64,000 bases of DNA from UBA11740 sp049273695 (GCA_049273695.1 JBASRE010000042.1:386471-450470); one strand, 5' to 3'. Numbered from the stretch's first letter, positions 1-9,261 are shown. Numbers and translations: made by a program. Notes: generated by a model not told the origin, from the sequence alone.

Positions 1-70
1 GTGGCTTCCTTTATTTACACGAAGACCCTCAGCCGGATCATTAAGGCGACAATTTGAAGGAGAAGACGAC

Positions 71-484
71 TTGACGCGTGCACGCATTCTGTTGGCCGAC
101 GATCACAAAGCGATGCGTGAGCGGGTGATTAGCCTATTGCAGGACGAATTCGAGGTAGTTGGGGCGGTCGAGGATGGTCGCGCCCTAATGGAGGCTGAGC
201 TGACGATGCAACCCGATGTCTGCGTCGTTGATATCTCGATGCCTGAGCTCTGCGGTCTCGACGCCGCCGCGCAACTACACGCGCGTGGCTCGAAAACGAA
301 AGTCGTGGTGCTGACCGTTTACGACGATGCTGATTTTCTGGAAGCCGCGTTAACGAGCGGGGCGTCAGGGTATGTTGTTAAAAGCCGAATGACGTCGGAT
401 TTGTGCATGGCCATCCACGAGGCTCTGGCCGGTCGCGTATTCATCTCGCCTTCACCAGGGCTGAACGCGATGCGAACAACCTGA
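71..484 (+). CDS. Receiver-only response regulator, NarL-like
   Basis: This 137-aa protein is a single CheY-like receiver domain. The acidic pair D10/D11, phospho-acceptor D54, T82 and K104 are all visible, so phosphorylation is likely. The sequence most resembles the receiver of NarL/FixJ regulators, which normally run to about 210 aa with a LuxR-type HTH. Here the chain stops just after the receiver, at the FISPS segment, and no HTH follows in any frame. The start is TTG at 71, preceded by GAAGGAG. A degenerate tRNA-Ala 3' fragment begins 33 bp past the stop, so the output domain may have been lost at an island boundary. A natural single-domain regulator is the alternative. Confidence 0.85.
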   Translation: MTRARILLADDHKAMRERVISLLQDEFEVVGAVEDGRALMEAELTMQPDVCVVDISMPELCGLDAAAQLHARGSKTKVVVLTVYDDADFLEAALTSGASGYVVKSRMTSDLCMAIHEALAGRVFISPSPGLNAMRTT

Positions 485-516
485 AGATTAGCACAACAAT
501 TAGTGTTTGAATTTAC

Positions 517-542
517 TTGATTGAGCAGAGGGGGATCGAACC
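517..542 (-). repeat. Displaced tRNA-Ala 3'-end fragment (att-like copy 1)
   Basis: The stretch matches the 3' end of the tRNA-Ala gene at 8831-8856 at 24 of 26 positions, with an exact 20-bp core at 523-542. It is in the same orientation as the tRNA. It is the most diverged of the three copies and so probably the oldest integration scar. Confidence 0.7.
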
Positions 543-612
543 TTTTGCAAGACAAACTGAGAAACCGAAACTCAGCCGCTCAGCCGCCGCTGTTTATTCT
601 CGCAACCGGCAG

Positions 613-1032
613 TCAGGAAACCAGATTATGTCTAATCAGATATTCCCGGCCCTTTGGTCGGAGTGAATACCGTTCAACGCCACCGATACTCCACGCGCTG
701 AGGTAATCGGTTTCAGTCAGCTGGGCCAAACGAAAATCTACCACGCCGAAATCGATACTCAGCTTCTTTGAAAGGTATGATGCGGCAGGTTCGCTGGTGA
801 GGGCTACTTCCTTCAATATGCGGATGTCGGCTTCATCAAGCTCAGGATGGTGCGTATATCCATCAAGCTGCTTTTGAAGTCTAAGTGTTTGAGCTTTCGC
901 TTCCCGCAAATCATCTCTAAGAATCAGGTTGTCTGTCTTGAGGGCATCATTCTCAGCCTCAACCGCGGCTAACTTCTCCCGCAGTTCACCCGAAAGCGGA
1001 ACGTCTCGAAACAGATCAGTAAGCCAGCCCAT
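613..1032 (-). CDS. Coiled-coil plus winged-helix-like small protein
   Basis: I do not recognise this 139-aa protein as a named family. Residues of about 15-58 form a charged heptad-like coiled coil (LREKLAAVEAENDALK, then LILRDDLREAKAQTLRLQ). The C-terminal half, about 67-139, looks like a winged helix: ADIRILKEVAL, a second helix around SYLSKKLSI, and a wing ending in a Leu-rich tail. A DNA-binding regulator is plausible but inferred. It is the only gene between the two displaced tRNA fragments at 517-542 and 1128-1153, so it may be the whole remaining cargo of one small integrated element. Confidence 0.6.
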   Translation of the reverse strand: MGWLTDLFRDVPLSGELREKLAAVEAENDALKTDNLILRDDLREAKAQTLRLQKQLDGYTHHPELDEADIRILKEVALTSEPAASYLSKKLSIDFGVVDFRLAQLTETDYLSAWSIGGVERYSLRPKGREYLIRHNLVS

Positions 1033-1127
1033 AATGTTAAGTCGAGAGGTATAATCGGGGCAGGAACGGCAATTAACTTTGTATCACACCGGATAAGTTA
1101 TCCGCCAGATTCTTATTGAAAATTTTA

Positions 1128-1153
1128 TTGGTGGAGCAGAGGGGGATCGAACC
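1128..1153 (-). repeat. Displaced tRNA-Ala 3'-end fragment (att-like copy 2)
   Basis: These 26 bp are identical to the CCA-proximal end of the tRNA-Ala gene at 8831-8856, in the same orientation. Identity ends sharply at both sides. The fragment lies 38 bp beyond the stop codon of the helicase-nuclease gene. It is the expected scar when an element integrates into a tRNA 3' end and rebuilds the tRNA at its other end. Confidence 0.85.
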
Positions 1154-1191
1154 GGCAGCTTTGCCAGATGCGACTTTCACCCTTCCAAGTT

Positions 1192-4100
1192 TCAGATTAC
1201 TTCGCTCATCTCCAAATATCGGCAGAACGCATTGGCTAATTCCATCTGCCGCGGCGTCTGGCATTGCACGTCGAACAAGGCGGGACTCGCAACCAGGACT
1301 GTCACACACTGGGCTCGCGAGGTTGCCACGTTCAACCTGTTTCCGCTGTACAAGAATTCCATTCCACGTGGCGCATCCTGCGATGTCGAAGTTGCCATGG
1401 AATAAATCACCACGGGCGCTTCCTGGCCCTGAAACTTGTCGACAGTTCCGACGCGACTGCCGCGTGGCAATCTTCGCAACAGCAGCGACACCTGCGCATT
1501 GTAGGGTGCAACGATAAGAATATCCTCGAGCGTAATCAGCCCGACTTGTCCTTTCTTATTCGTCCAGGTCGCATCGCGAAGAAGCACGTCGACCAGATCG
1601 GCCACCTTCTCGGCTTCTTCCGGCGAGCCACTTTGATTCCCTTTGTGTTCGACCGGAATAAATCGCAGGCCGGTACCAGCAAGCGGACCAGCAAGGTTCA
1701 GTTGTTGAATTGCGTTCTCAGGTCGCGAGTTAAGACGACTCTCGTAGAAGACATCAGAGGTGAACGCGCAAATATCCGGGTGCAAGCGCCAGCTCTCGGC
1801 GAGAAACAATCCACGCTCGGGCGCGATTGTTTTGTCTCCATTCAAGAGATGAGATAGGGCGGACGCTTCCGCGCCGACTGGATGAACACCGCGCTGCGGT
1901 TGATCGAGTTGCTGCGGATCACCCAGCAAAACGATGCTGTTTGCGGCCGGCGATGCGGCGAGCACATTGGCGAGCGACATTTGACCCGCCTCGTCCACGA
2001 ACAAAACATCGATTGCGTCTGCGAGCTCTGGTCGCGCCCAAAGCCAAACTGTACCGGCAATGATCTGCGCTTCGTTGCCAGCTAATGCGTGCTCGACAGC
2101 TCGGTTGTCCCGGGCGAGTTTTACGAAGCTGTGGTCACAGGCATCATCGCCGTCGCACCTCTGGACAATGTTCAGGACTTCTTTTTCTTCCGCAGCGGCT
2201 TTGCAAGTCGCTTTGAGCAGATTGCTGATGACTTTGTGACTGACCGCGGTGACGCCAACCTTTTTACCGTTCTTTACCAGCTCGAGGATCATTTGCGCGC
2301 CGGTGAAAGTCTTGCCTGATCCCGGCGGACCCTGGATTGGAAGCACCGTACGGTCGAGCAAAAGCGCGATCTGCCTGGCGGCTTCGAGCGAAGGTGACTG
2401 CGCGAAGTCAGCTAACGTGCTCTGATTTAGTCGCGGTACGCGGCGCAGCAGAAGTTCTCGCGCAGCCGCGTACCTGCCATCGCCTTCAATTCCATGGTCG
2501 GCGACCCAACCACCCAACTGCAACAGGCTCTCTCTCAAGACGTTTGCGTTGACTATGTCATAAGGCACGAGGGCTGTGGGATGTGGAGCTTGAGCCAGCG
2601 AGGGACCTCGCTTGATATCGATGGTCAAGGCCTCGTAGTCTGTCGCACTCAAATCGCCCGCTCTGCCTCCCGTGGTCGGATCGCGCAACTCGAGTGCTCG
2701 TTCAATGGTCGTATCCTGCAACGGAAACCGGTATCGATGAACTGTTGACTTCTTTTCTTTTCCAACTTCGCCGAGATAGACAAGGCCTCCAAGCGTCGCG
2801 CGATCAGTGATGAACTCTTCATCCGAAAAGTCGCAGCGATGAAAGTATTCCCAGTGCTTTGATTTATCCTCGCGCCGATGCCACTCCAGTAAATCAGCCA
2901 CCAGCGCCACGGCGTTTTGCGGTTTCGTCCGCGTCTCATGGTCATCAGGAAGTTCGGCAGTCAGCCGCTTTTCCACGGCGCGGACTCGTTGCAAGTATTC
3001 CGTCAGATTTTCTGAGGGTTCGTAATCTTTAGGCTGCGGACGTGGCAGAGAAGTTCCGACTTGACGCTCCAGTTCCGTACGCAATCGCTCAAGCCAATCG
3101 CGCAGTCGCAACGCCGACACACAATCATCGCGGTTGTAACCTTCAATCACTTTCTTTAAATCAGCGAGATCTTCTTCCCCAGGTCCGAAGGCGAGTACGG
3201 TTTGAAAAGTGTGCAAGGCGAGATTCGCGTCGGGGAGATTCACGTCGCGCCGGTATTCGTAAAAGGGTTCGAGCTTCTTGATCGAATAACTTTCGACCGA
3301 AGCGCGTAATCCCTGCCTGACCGCGCGCAACATATCCACCAGGACCTCGCCTCGCAGCAACTCGTCAACTTCATCCACACAAGTTGAATGTTGTCCGGCC
3401 ATGCGCTTGATCGCCGTCTCTTCGTAAGCGCCGTAATGATAGATGTGCATGTCGGGAAACAACTCGCGACGAGCCATCATCGCTTTGATGAATTTCTCGA
3501 ACGCTCGTTTTTCCTCCGCGGGATTCAAGGCCCAGGCCGGCTCGTAAACAAGCTCACCCGTTGACATCGTGAGCACGCCGAACAGGTATTCGAGCCCGCC
3601 TTCAAACGTAAAACGATCGCCTTCGAAGTCTAAGAAAACATCGCCCGATGACGGCGCGGGAAGCGAACACAAACCTTTCTCCGACTCCGGCGGCCCGAGC
3701 AACTCATAAATATTCCGGCGCTCTTCGCGCCCCTGAACTTGCAGGCGCGCCTGCTGGTGAATATTTGCAAACGCCTGGTCCTTGATACCTTCGAGTTTAG
3801 GTTGAGGAGACAGCAGCCGCGCGAGACGCGCGACTGTGTCTGCGCCGTAGGCCACTAATGCCTGTCGCTGATTGCGCGTGATGTTGGCGACGAGCGAGAG
3901 ATGATCGTCTTTGCGCCAGTGAGCGTCACAAACGCTCGCCCAATCGCAGATGCGACAGTGCTCAACCGGCTCAGGATAAGTCTCAGAATGAATCTGATGT
4001 GCAGCGACAAAGTCGCGTTTAATCTTTCGAAAAAAAGCGAGGTATCGCTGAACGAAGAACTTCTCCGGTTTGGCTCCGCCGCCGAGCACGACGTGCATGT

Positions 4101-4569
4101 AATCGGGAACTACGTCTTGGATCGCGGCCAGCAGATCCGAATAAAAGCAGAGCTGAATGATGGCCCGCGCTTTAGTCGATCTCGCTAGTTTCGTTTCCAC
4201 AACCTCATACGAAAAGGGTCCGAGGCCGCTGGGCTTTTTTACGCGTCGCAGAAAATCCGCGCGCCCGTACCATTGATCATCAAGAAACACAGGTTGATAA
4301 ATGACATCAGCGCCGCTACGGATCGCTTCGATCGTTGCGGCCGCGGCATCGCGTCGCGAACCATCCGTTGGAATTTCAACTATTGTCAGCCCTTGTTCAG
4401 CCAGCTCTGCCAGGTACTTCTGCTCGTGGGCGTTTCCAAGTCGAATCAGAAGTTCCAAACCGGGATCGGCAAAGTAGGGCCGCTTGATTTGTTCGGCGGC
4501 GGCTGCGCGGTTTAACGCCGTCAGATGTTGGCAGGCGAGGAAGTCGGCGATTGAGGTTGGGGAGAACAC
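1192..4569 (-). CDS. TM0106-family RecB-like nuclease / DEDD exonuclease / SF1 helicase
   Basis: This 1125-aa protein appears to carry three enzyme modules. Residues 1-220 are a RecB/Cas4-like nuclease: D105, E125 and K127 (VETK) and Q139 fit the PD-(D/E)xK site, and C13 with C205, C208 and C214 fit a 4Fe-4S staple. Residues about 308-495 are a DEDD exonuclease-like RNase H fold (D314 and E316 in LDFEGD, then a YNRDD segment near 479). Residues about 730-1115 are an SF1 helicase with Walker A GPPGSGKT at 747-754, DE at 859-860 and a late VDKFQGQE motif. A role on DNA ends or phage DNA is inferred. The start is GTG, 27 bp after the stop of the NACHT gene, so the two form one minus-strand operon. 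Local GC of 52-58% resembles the chromosome. Confidence 0.85.
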   Translation of the reverse strand: MFSPTSIADFLACQHLTALNRAAAAEQIKRPYFADPGLELLIRLGNAHEQKYLAELAEQGLTIVEIPTDGSRRDAAAATIEAIRSGADVIYQPVFLDDQWYGRADFLRRVKKPSGLGPFSYEVVETKLARSTKARAIIQLCFYSDLLAAIQDVVPDYMHVVLGGGAKPEKFFVQRYLAFFRKIKRDFVAAHQIHSETYPEPVEHCRICDWASVCDAHWRKDDHLSLVANITRNQRQALVAYGADTVARLARLLSPQPKLEGIKDQAFANIHQQARLQVQGREERRNIYELLGPPESEKGLCSLPAPSSGDVFLDFEGDRFTFEGGLEYLFGVLTMSTGELVYEPAWALNPAEEKRAFEKFIKAMMARRELFPDMHIYHYGAYEETAIKRMAGQHSTCVDEVDELLRGEVLVDMLRAVRQGLRASVESYSIKKLEPFYEYRRDVNLPDANLALHTFQTVLAFGPGEEDLADLKKVIEGYNRDDCVSALRLRDWLERLRTELERQVGTSLPRPQPKDYEPSENLTEYLQRVRAVEKRLTAELPDDHETRTKPQNAVALVADLLEWHRREDKSKHWEYFHRCDFSDEEFITDRATLGGLVYLGEVGKEKKSTVHRYRFPLQDTTIERALELRDPTTGGRAGDLSATDYEALTIDIKRGPSLAQAPHPTALVPYDIVNANVLRESLLQLGGWVADHGIEGDGRYAAARELLLRRVPRLNQSTLADFAQSPSLEAARQIALLLDRTVLPIQGPPGSGKTFTGAQMILELVKNGKKVGVTAVSHKVISNLLKATCKAAAEEKEVLNIVQRCDGDDACDHSFVKLARDNRAVEHALAGNEAQIIAGTVWLWARPELADAIDVLFVDEAGQMSLANVLAASPAANSIVLLGDPQQLDQPQRGVHPVGAEASALSHLLNGDKTIAPERGLFLAESWRLHPDICAFTSDVFYESRLNSRPENAIQQLNLAGPLAGTGLRFIPVEHKGNQSGSPEEAEKVADLVDVLLRDATWTNKKGQVGLITLEDILIVAPYNAQVSLLLRRLPRGSRVGTVDKFQGQEAPVVIYSMATSTSQDAPRGMEFLYSGNRLNVATSRAQCVTVLVASPALFDVQCQTPRQMELANAFCRYLEMSEVI

Positions 4570-4596
4570 GAATGTTTGCGTGTACAGCCGCGTACG

Positions 4597-7500
4597 TTAG
4601 TGACTTGGGGCGCTTCCCACGGAAGAAATCGAAAGCAAACTCAATTTTCGTTTGAGTCTCTGCCTGGCGTCGGCCGCGATGGAGCGCACTTCGCTGTTCG
4701 TATCTTTTTCAGCAACGGTCTCTAAGAGCTCAAGGGTTGTTTCGTTATCAGTGTAATATCCGATGACGCTTGCGGCTTTGCTCCTTACAAAATCTTCTGC
4801 GCCAAAAAGCGCCGCGCACAATTGGGGCTCAAGAGTTGTGATACTGCATCCCTCCAATGCCCCAGCAGCTCTTACTCGAACCCAATACTCTTTATCGATC
4901 AACGCTCGCATCAGAGGTAAGACTACTGCTTCGGAATCAATCCCATTCAAATAGTTCGCAGCACTCTGTCTCACTTCGCTATCGTCGTGCAAGAGAGCTT
5001 CGAGTAGGACATCTGTCTTATTGTCCGACGTCGTTTTGCCTATTTCTTCTATCACTTCCAGGCACCATTCACTTCGGCCACGTTGCAGAACGCTAATTAG
5101 CGTGTCGATCGCCTCGTTGGTTCCGATTTGGGCCAGCGCCCTAATGACGTCCGTCCTACTCCATATCCAGGATGACTGATCTTCCAGATCCAGATTCCAG
5201 GAAACGACCGCTCTTAATCCGTCCACGGCGTCTTCTATTTTCCACTTTCCAAGGGCCTTAGCCGCGTCTCCACATTTACCTTCATAGCCCAAGTACAAAA
5301 TGTCGTAAAGAATATTGAGACCGTCTGTCAATCCAATATCCATTAGGGCGATCGCGGCGGTTTGAGCAACTCTGATATCGGGATCATCCAAGGCATTACG
5401 AAGAGCGTTGAGAGAAGCGTCTGATCCAATTTCAGCCAGTGCGGTTGCCGCACAGTGCTGGTCATAGACGCCTCCCGCTTTTAAGGCTTTTGCCAGGGCG
5501 GCCACCGCGTGATCAGATTTAACTTTTGCTATTGAATTTGCGGCATATCCGCGACGACCCGTACGTTCGTGATTCAGCATTATGTCTATTAACGCGTCAA
5601 GGCTGCGATCCGAACCGAGTGTTCCTAATGAGTGAGCCGCCCTCCTTCGTACCGCTTCTGAAGGGTCGTTCTCAAAGCTTTCTATCAGTGCACTGATGGG
5701 ATTTTCGGATCCGCTCTCACCTAATACCTCGGCAGCCTCGATACGAACCTGCCCACTCGGATCGGTGAGCAGTGCGTTACTAACTACAGTCAATGCACTA
5801 TCAGATTTGTTCCATCTAAGTGCGTAGACGGCATTTGTACGGATCTCTTCGCTATTACTCTCCAGGCACCCAATAATTGCGGCTTCCGCATATTCCGATT
5901 GGATTCCCCGCAGTGCTCTGGCCGCATCCCTCCGGAGATCTTGGCTTGAGCCTTGGAGGATGACACTCAAAACGTCTACCGCCTTTTCCGAGCCGATCTG
6001 ACCAAGAATATCGATAACGCGGGATTGGAAGTCCTTCTTAACCTCTTCATCGAGGTCGACAGCCTTTATTTTTCTTTCCGAACCGACTTCGCGAAGCATA
6101 TTGAATGCATCGAACTCATTGTCTTTATTCAAATCCTTGTCATGAACCATAATGCCGAAGGCGGAGGACAAGGCGCTGACTGCATAATCCGAACCGATTT
6201 CCACCAAAGCCTTTGAGACCTTCCTCTTGATTGTGTCCTCGGCATCTCGCAGCATTCTGAGCAAAGGGACTACCGCCGCATCCGACTTTATATGTCCGAG
6301 TGCCTCAACGCAGTCTGCTTTTAATTCGTTGTCCTCGTCATCGAGCGCATTGATGAGATCTTTGATCGCCCTTTCAGACTTCATCTGACCCAACATTATC
6401 ACCGCCGTTTTGCGGGCGTGCAGATGTTCTTTGCCTCGGAGAATTCGCAGCAAAGGATCAACTCCCTGCTCGGCGCCGATCAAACCCAGCGAAATTACAG
6501 CATCTTCCCACTTACTACAGTCGTCATTGCCTAATAGAGCGATCAGCGCATCTACAATTCGCAAGACTCCGCTTGAGTGCTCGGCAGACAAGCTCAGAAG
6601 TACGGTTCTGAAGTAAGCTGTAATATCAGCGCGCGTGTCGGTGGCAAAGTCAATTACCCTTGCGGTCAGGCGTTCAAGATGCTGCTTATCAATATTCGCC
6701 CCGTAACTCATGCCGCGTAACTGAAGCCGAAGATTAATGTAGCTGAGTGATTCAGGCAGGCCTTCGAGTTTTGAATAGAGCGCAGCAGGACGATCCATTA
6801 ATCCGAGTGCCATTGGCAGTACTTCCATTTCGCAAAGACTCGGATCGAAATAACTTTGGCAGACAATATTCTCGTACTCCGGGCTTCGTACGAGAGCTTC
6901 GGCCGCCAGGTATTCTTGAATAATCAGGTGCGTGAAGGCGTAGGTCTTCGCACCAATTTCTCGTAATAAGGGAGTGGCTATAACGTCGGTGGCGAGATTG
7001 TCCGGATCAATTTTCAAATCTCTTGAACGACAGTATCGTTCCGCGGCGGACAAGATCTGCTCACTATCGAAAATGAACTGTCCGCTTCTTTCCGTCTGGC
7101 TCGTACTGAACAAGGCGTTAAAAGCAAGATGCCTCAAAAAATCGAGTCGGCGATCTTTGTTTTGGACTAGAAATCTCCGCTTGGCTCCTTTCTCTTCGTC
7201 CCATTCATTCACCAGGTGATCTATCAGCACGCGGTATAACTGCAGTCTGGATACGGTATCGTCAGGTGTGCGCGTGATATTCGCGAGAAAGCCGAGCAAA
7301 GCCGGCACATTTGCCAGTTCACGGATTTCGCGACGGCTCTGCACATCATCCAGGAACCTTCTTGTTTGCGTGTTTTCCCCGAAATACCTTTTTATGAATT
7401 CTTGAATCTGCCCGAGATCAAGAGGCTTTATTTCCAGTTCGAGCCCTACATTATTGAATGCAGCGCGCGCCGCGTATGGACGAGTGGTGATAATCAAATT

Positions 7501-8694
7501 GTTGTGGCGATGGGAGGAGTCCAAAAAATCCTTGATGGAATGCTGTAAGTCCCCAAAGAAGTCGGTGCCGGTTACTTCATCCAAACCATCGAGGAAGATA
7601 GAGACCTTTCCCTCTTTGAGGTTGTTGTAAAAGATCTGTTTCATACCCAGACGATCGTCGTCGCGCAGGCGTAAGGGGGCCACAATTGATTTCTCAAATA
7701 TCAACGTTTCCAAGTTGCCGTTAGCATTTCTGAAATCATCGGTTGTGATGGTCTTAAGCTCGAGGAAAACAGGCAGGTTCTGTTCCCGCTGCAAAGTCTT
7801 AGAGGCCAAATACCTCAACAGCGTAGATTTACCGCTGCCCGGAGCACCAACGACCATTGCCCAAGTGTTCTCTCTCAACAGATCGTCCGCATTAACAGTT
7901 TGTCTGACCTGCTCTTTATCATCACTATCCCGAGAATCATTTTTCCGTTCATCGTCATACTCAAAAGGGTTGCGCCTCCTCCGCAAATCAGCATCCATCA
8001 AACTCCAGTAGGTCGTCCGAGACCTCGTTGACGGTTTTTGTTGCCTGTTAACCACAGTGAGTTTTACAAAGACATCGGTTAGCTCGTGCTTTGTCGTGTC
8101 TCCGAGAATGCTTACTTTGCTAACCTTGCTTTGCAGATTGTCGCGGTATGTTTGAATCAGGTGCTCGTACTTTTGAACGAGGAGAACCTCTTCAAGCTCT
8201 GGCGCTTGGGAACGAAGGTTTTCACCTGCTGAGAAAAACTCTTCAACTATTTCCCAGTACTTCTTAACGCGCATATCTAACTCCGTACGCGCCCAGAAGT
8301 CGCATTGATAGCCGAACTCCTCACAGTAGTCCGCTACAATTTCACGTGCACGAGCAGCAATTCTCGCGTTAGTTATGAATACAATACCGGTACATTTTTT
8401 TGCCGGATACGATCGTGCGAGATCATTGTATTTATCAACCTCGTCTTGCAGGAGCCGGCTTGAGATCTTCTGATAGCGTTTGCACTGAAAATACCAAAGC
8501 TCATCACCGGCTTCTCCTTTTTTGTAGGCGACGACATCGCGTCCTTGGTCACTGCCTGCGTCTCCAAAATGCTGCGGTCGGAGATATCCTTCTCGCTCGA
8601 CTAACCATAGACTCAAGCGCTCAAACTCAGACGGTTCAAGCGCGTCGAAGGGAAGCACCTTCCTTGCCGTTATGATCGAAGGTTTATGAGGCAT
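4597..8694 (-). CDS. Mrr-like nuclease-NACHT-HEAT repeat protein (bacterial NLR-like)
   Basis: This 1365-aa protein has the tripartite layout of bacterial NACHT immune proteins. Residues about 15-140 are an Mrr-type PD-(D/E)xK nuclease: E23/E25, D49 and D53 in GSDQGRDVV, and Q70-C-K72. A linker at about 180-215 of the kind that precedes NACHT domains leads to the NTPase, with Walker A GAPGSGKS at 283-290 and Walker B SIFLDGLDEV at 365-374. From about 690 to the end run many HEAT/PBS-lyase-like repeats, often starting with GSD, GSE or KSD. In known bNACHT systems the C-terminal repeats sense phage and the N-terminal effector is then activated. That function here is inferred. It is the first gene of an operon with the helicase-nuclease. 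GC is about 47% in two 60-bp lines counted by hand, below the chromosome. Confidence 0.88.
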   Translation of the reverse strand: MPHKPSIITARKVLPFDALEPSEFERLSLWLVEREGYLRPQHFGDAGSDQGRDVVAYKKGEAGDELWYFQCKRYQKISSRLLQDEVDKYNDLARSYPAKKCTGIVFITNARIAARAREIVADYCEEFGYQCDFWARTELDMRVKKYWEIVEEFFSAGENLRSQAPELEEVLLVQKYEHLIQTYRDNLQSKVSKVSILGDTTKHELTDVFVKLTVVNRQQKPSTRSRTTYWSLMDADLRRRRNPFEYDDERKNDSRDSDDKEQVRQTVNADDLLRENTWAMVVGAPGSGKSTLLRYLASKTLQREQNLPVFLELKTITTDDFRNANGNLETLIFEKSIVAPLRLRDDDRLGMKQIFYNNLKEGKVSIFLDGLDEVTGTDFFGDLQHSIKDFLDSSHRHNNLIITTRPYAARAAFNNVGLELEIKPLDLGQIQEFIKRYFGENTQTRRFLDDVQSRREIRELANVPALLGFLANITRTPDDTVSRLQLYRVLIDHLVNEWDEEKGAKRRFLVQNKDRRLDFLRHLAFNALFSTSQTERSGQFIFDSEQILSAAERYCRSRDLKIDPDNLATDVIATPLLREIGAKTYAFTHLIIQEYLAAEALVRSPEYENIVCQSYFDPSLCEMEVLPMALGLMDRPAALYSKLEGLPESLSYINLRLQLRGMSYGANIDKQHLERLTARVIDFATDTRADITAYFRTVLLSLSAEHSSGVLRIVDALIALLGNDDCSKWEDAVISLGLIGAEQGVDPLLRILRGKEHLHARKTAVIMLGQMKSERAIKDLINALDDEDNELKADCVEALGHIKSDAAVVPLLRMLRDAEDTIKRKVSKALVEIGSDYAVSALSSAFGIMVHDKDLNKDNEFDAFNMLREVGSERKIKAVDLDEEVKKDFQSRVIDILGQIGSEKAVDVLSVILQGSSQDLRRDAARALRGIQSEYAEAAIIGCLESNSEEIRTNAVYALRWNKSDSALTVVSNALLTDPSGQVRIEAAEVLGESGSENPISALIESFENDPSEAVRRRAAHSLGTLGSDRSLDALIDIMLNHERTGRRGYAANSIAKVKSDHAVAALAKALKAGGVYDQHCAATALAEIGSDASLNALRNALDDPDIRVAQTAAIALMDIGLTDGLNILYDILYLGYEGKCGDAAKALGKWKIEDAVDGLRAVVSWNLDLEDQSSWIWSRTDVIRALAQIGTNEAIDTLISVLQRGRSEWCLEVIEEIGKTTSDNKTDVLLEALLHDDSEVRQSAANYLNGIDSEAVVLPLMRALIDKEYWVRVRAAGALEGCSITTLEPQLCAALFGAEDFVRSKAASVIGYYTDNETTLELLETVAEKDTNSEVRSIAADARQRLKRKLSLLSISSVGSAPSH

Positions 8695-8831
8695 TGATGT
8701 AGTAGTAAAGCAAACACTCTAAGGGTCCGAGGAAGGAGGAGCTGTCATTGTTACAGAAAGGGTGACCTTGGAAGACTAGAATACTTAAACGCAGTTGGCC
8801 AAGCATGACACCGTTGAAGGATTGAATGTTT

Positions 8832-8908
<77 letters not shown>

Positions 8909-9045
8909 ACTTCAAGGCTCACAAGCACGCTGGATTTGAGAAGTTGCTTGCGACGCGAACGAGAATACATTCTCAAGTTTCGGGATTCAAGTTTGGAGTA
9001 CGCAGCGAGACGGCACGAGAGTAATGCGTCAGGTTAGGTGTTGAT

Positions 9046-9110
9046 CCGGTCGCTACCGCTCGCGGTACTGACACAGCCCCGTCGCTACCGTTCCGGGTAC
9101 TGATACGAGC
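9046..9110. repeat. Palindromic repeat family K, copy 1
   Basis: Two short related units contain CGCTACCG followed by GGTACTGA. The same core recurs at 11339-11425, 49523-49552 and 52335-52420. With family D copy 1 it fills most of the gap between the tRNA and the amidohydrolase gene. No gene is seen in this gap. Confidence 0.6.
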
Positions 9111-9157
9111 CTTCAATGGCGGGCGGTAGCCCGCCTCTAAACACAACGACAAAATTA

Positions 9158-9254
9158 ATCCAAAGCGCCGTCGCCGCTACGACCACCCCAGCGCGGATGC
9201 CGCGCTGGGGACCCCGGTGCTCTGCCGGCGCACTCCAAACGCCGCACTCCAAAC
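9158..9254. repeat. Palindromic repeat family D, copy 1 (partial)
   Basis: The unit runs from ATCCAAAGCGCCGTCGCC through the hairpin CAGCGCGGATGCCGCGCTG to GGCGCACTCCAAAC, with the last 14 bp nearly duplicated. It matches the right half of the copies at 58118-58256 and 62835-62984. Confidence 0.75.
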
Positions 9255-9261
9255 AAAGTAC

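Noticed and set aside
1116..1517. Open frame with VEQRGIEP start
   Set aside because: This is translation of the displaced tRNA 3' end and the antisense of the helicase gene. The same false protein appears over the true tRNA (8795-9037).
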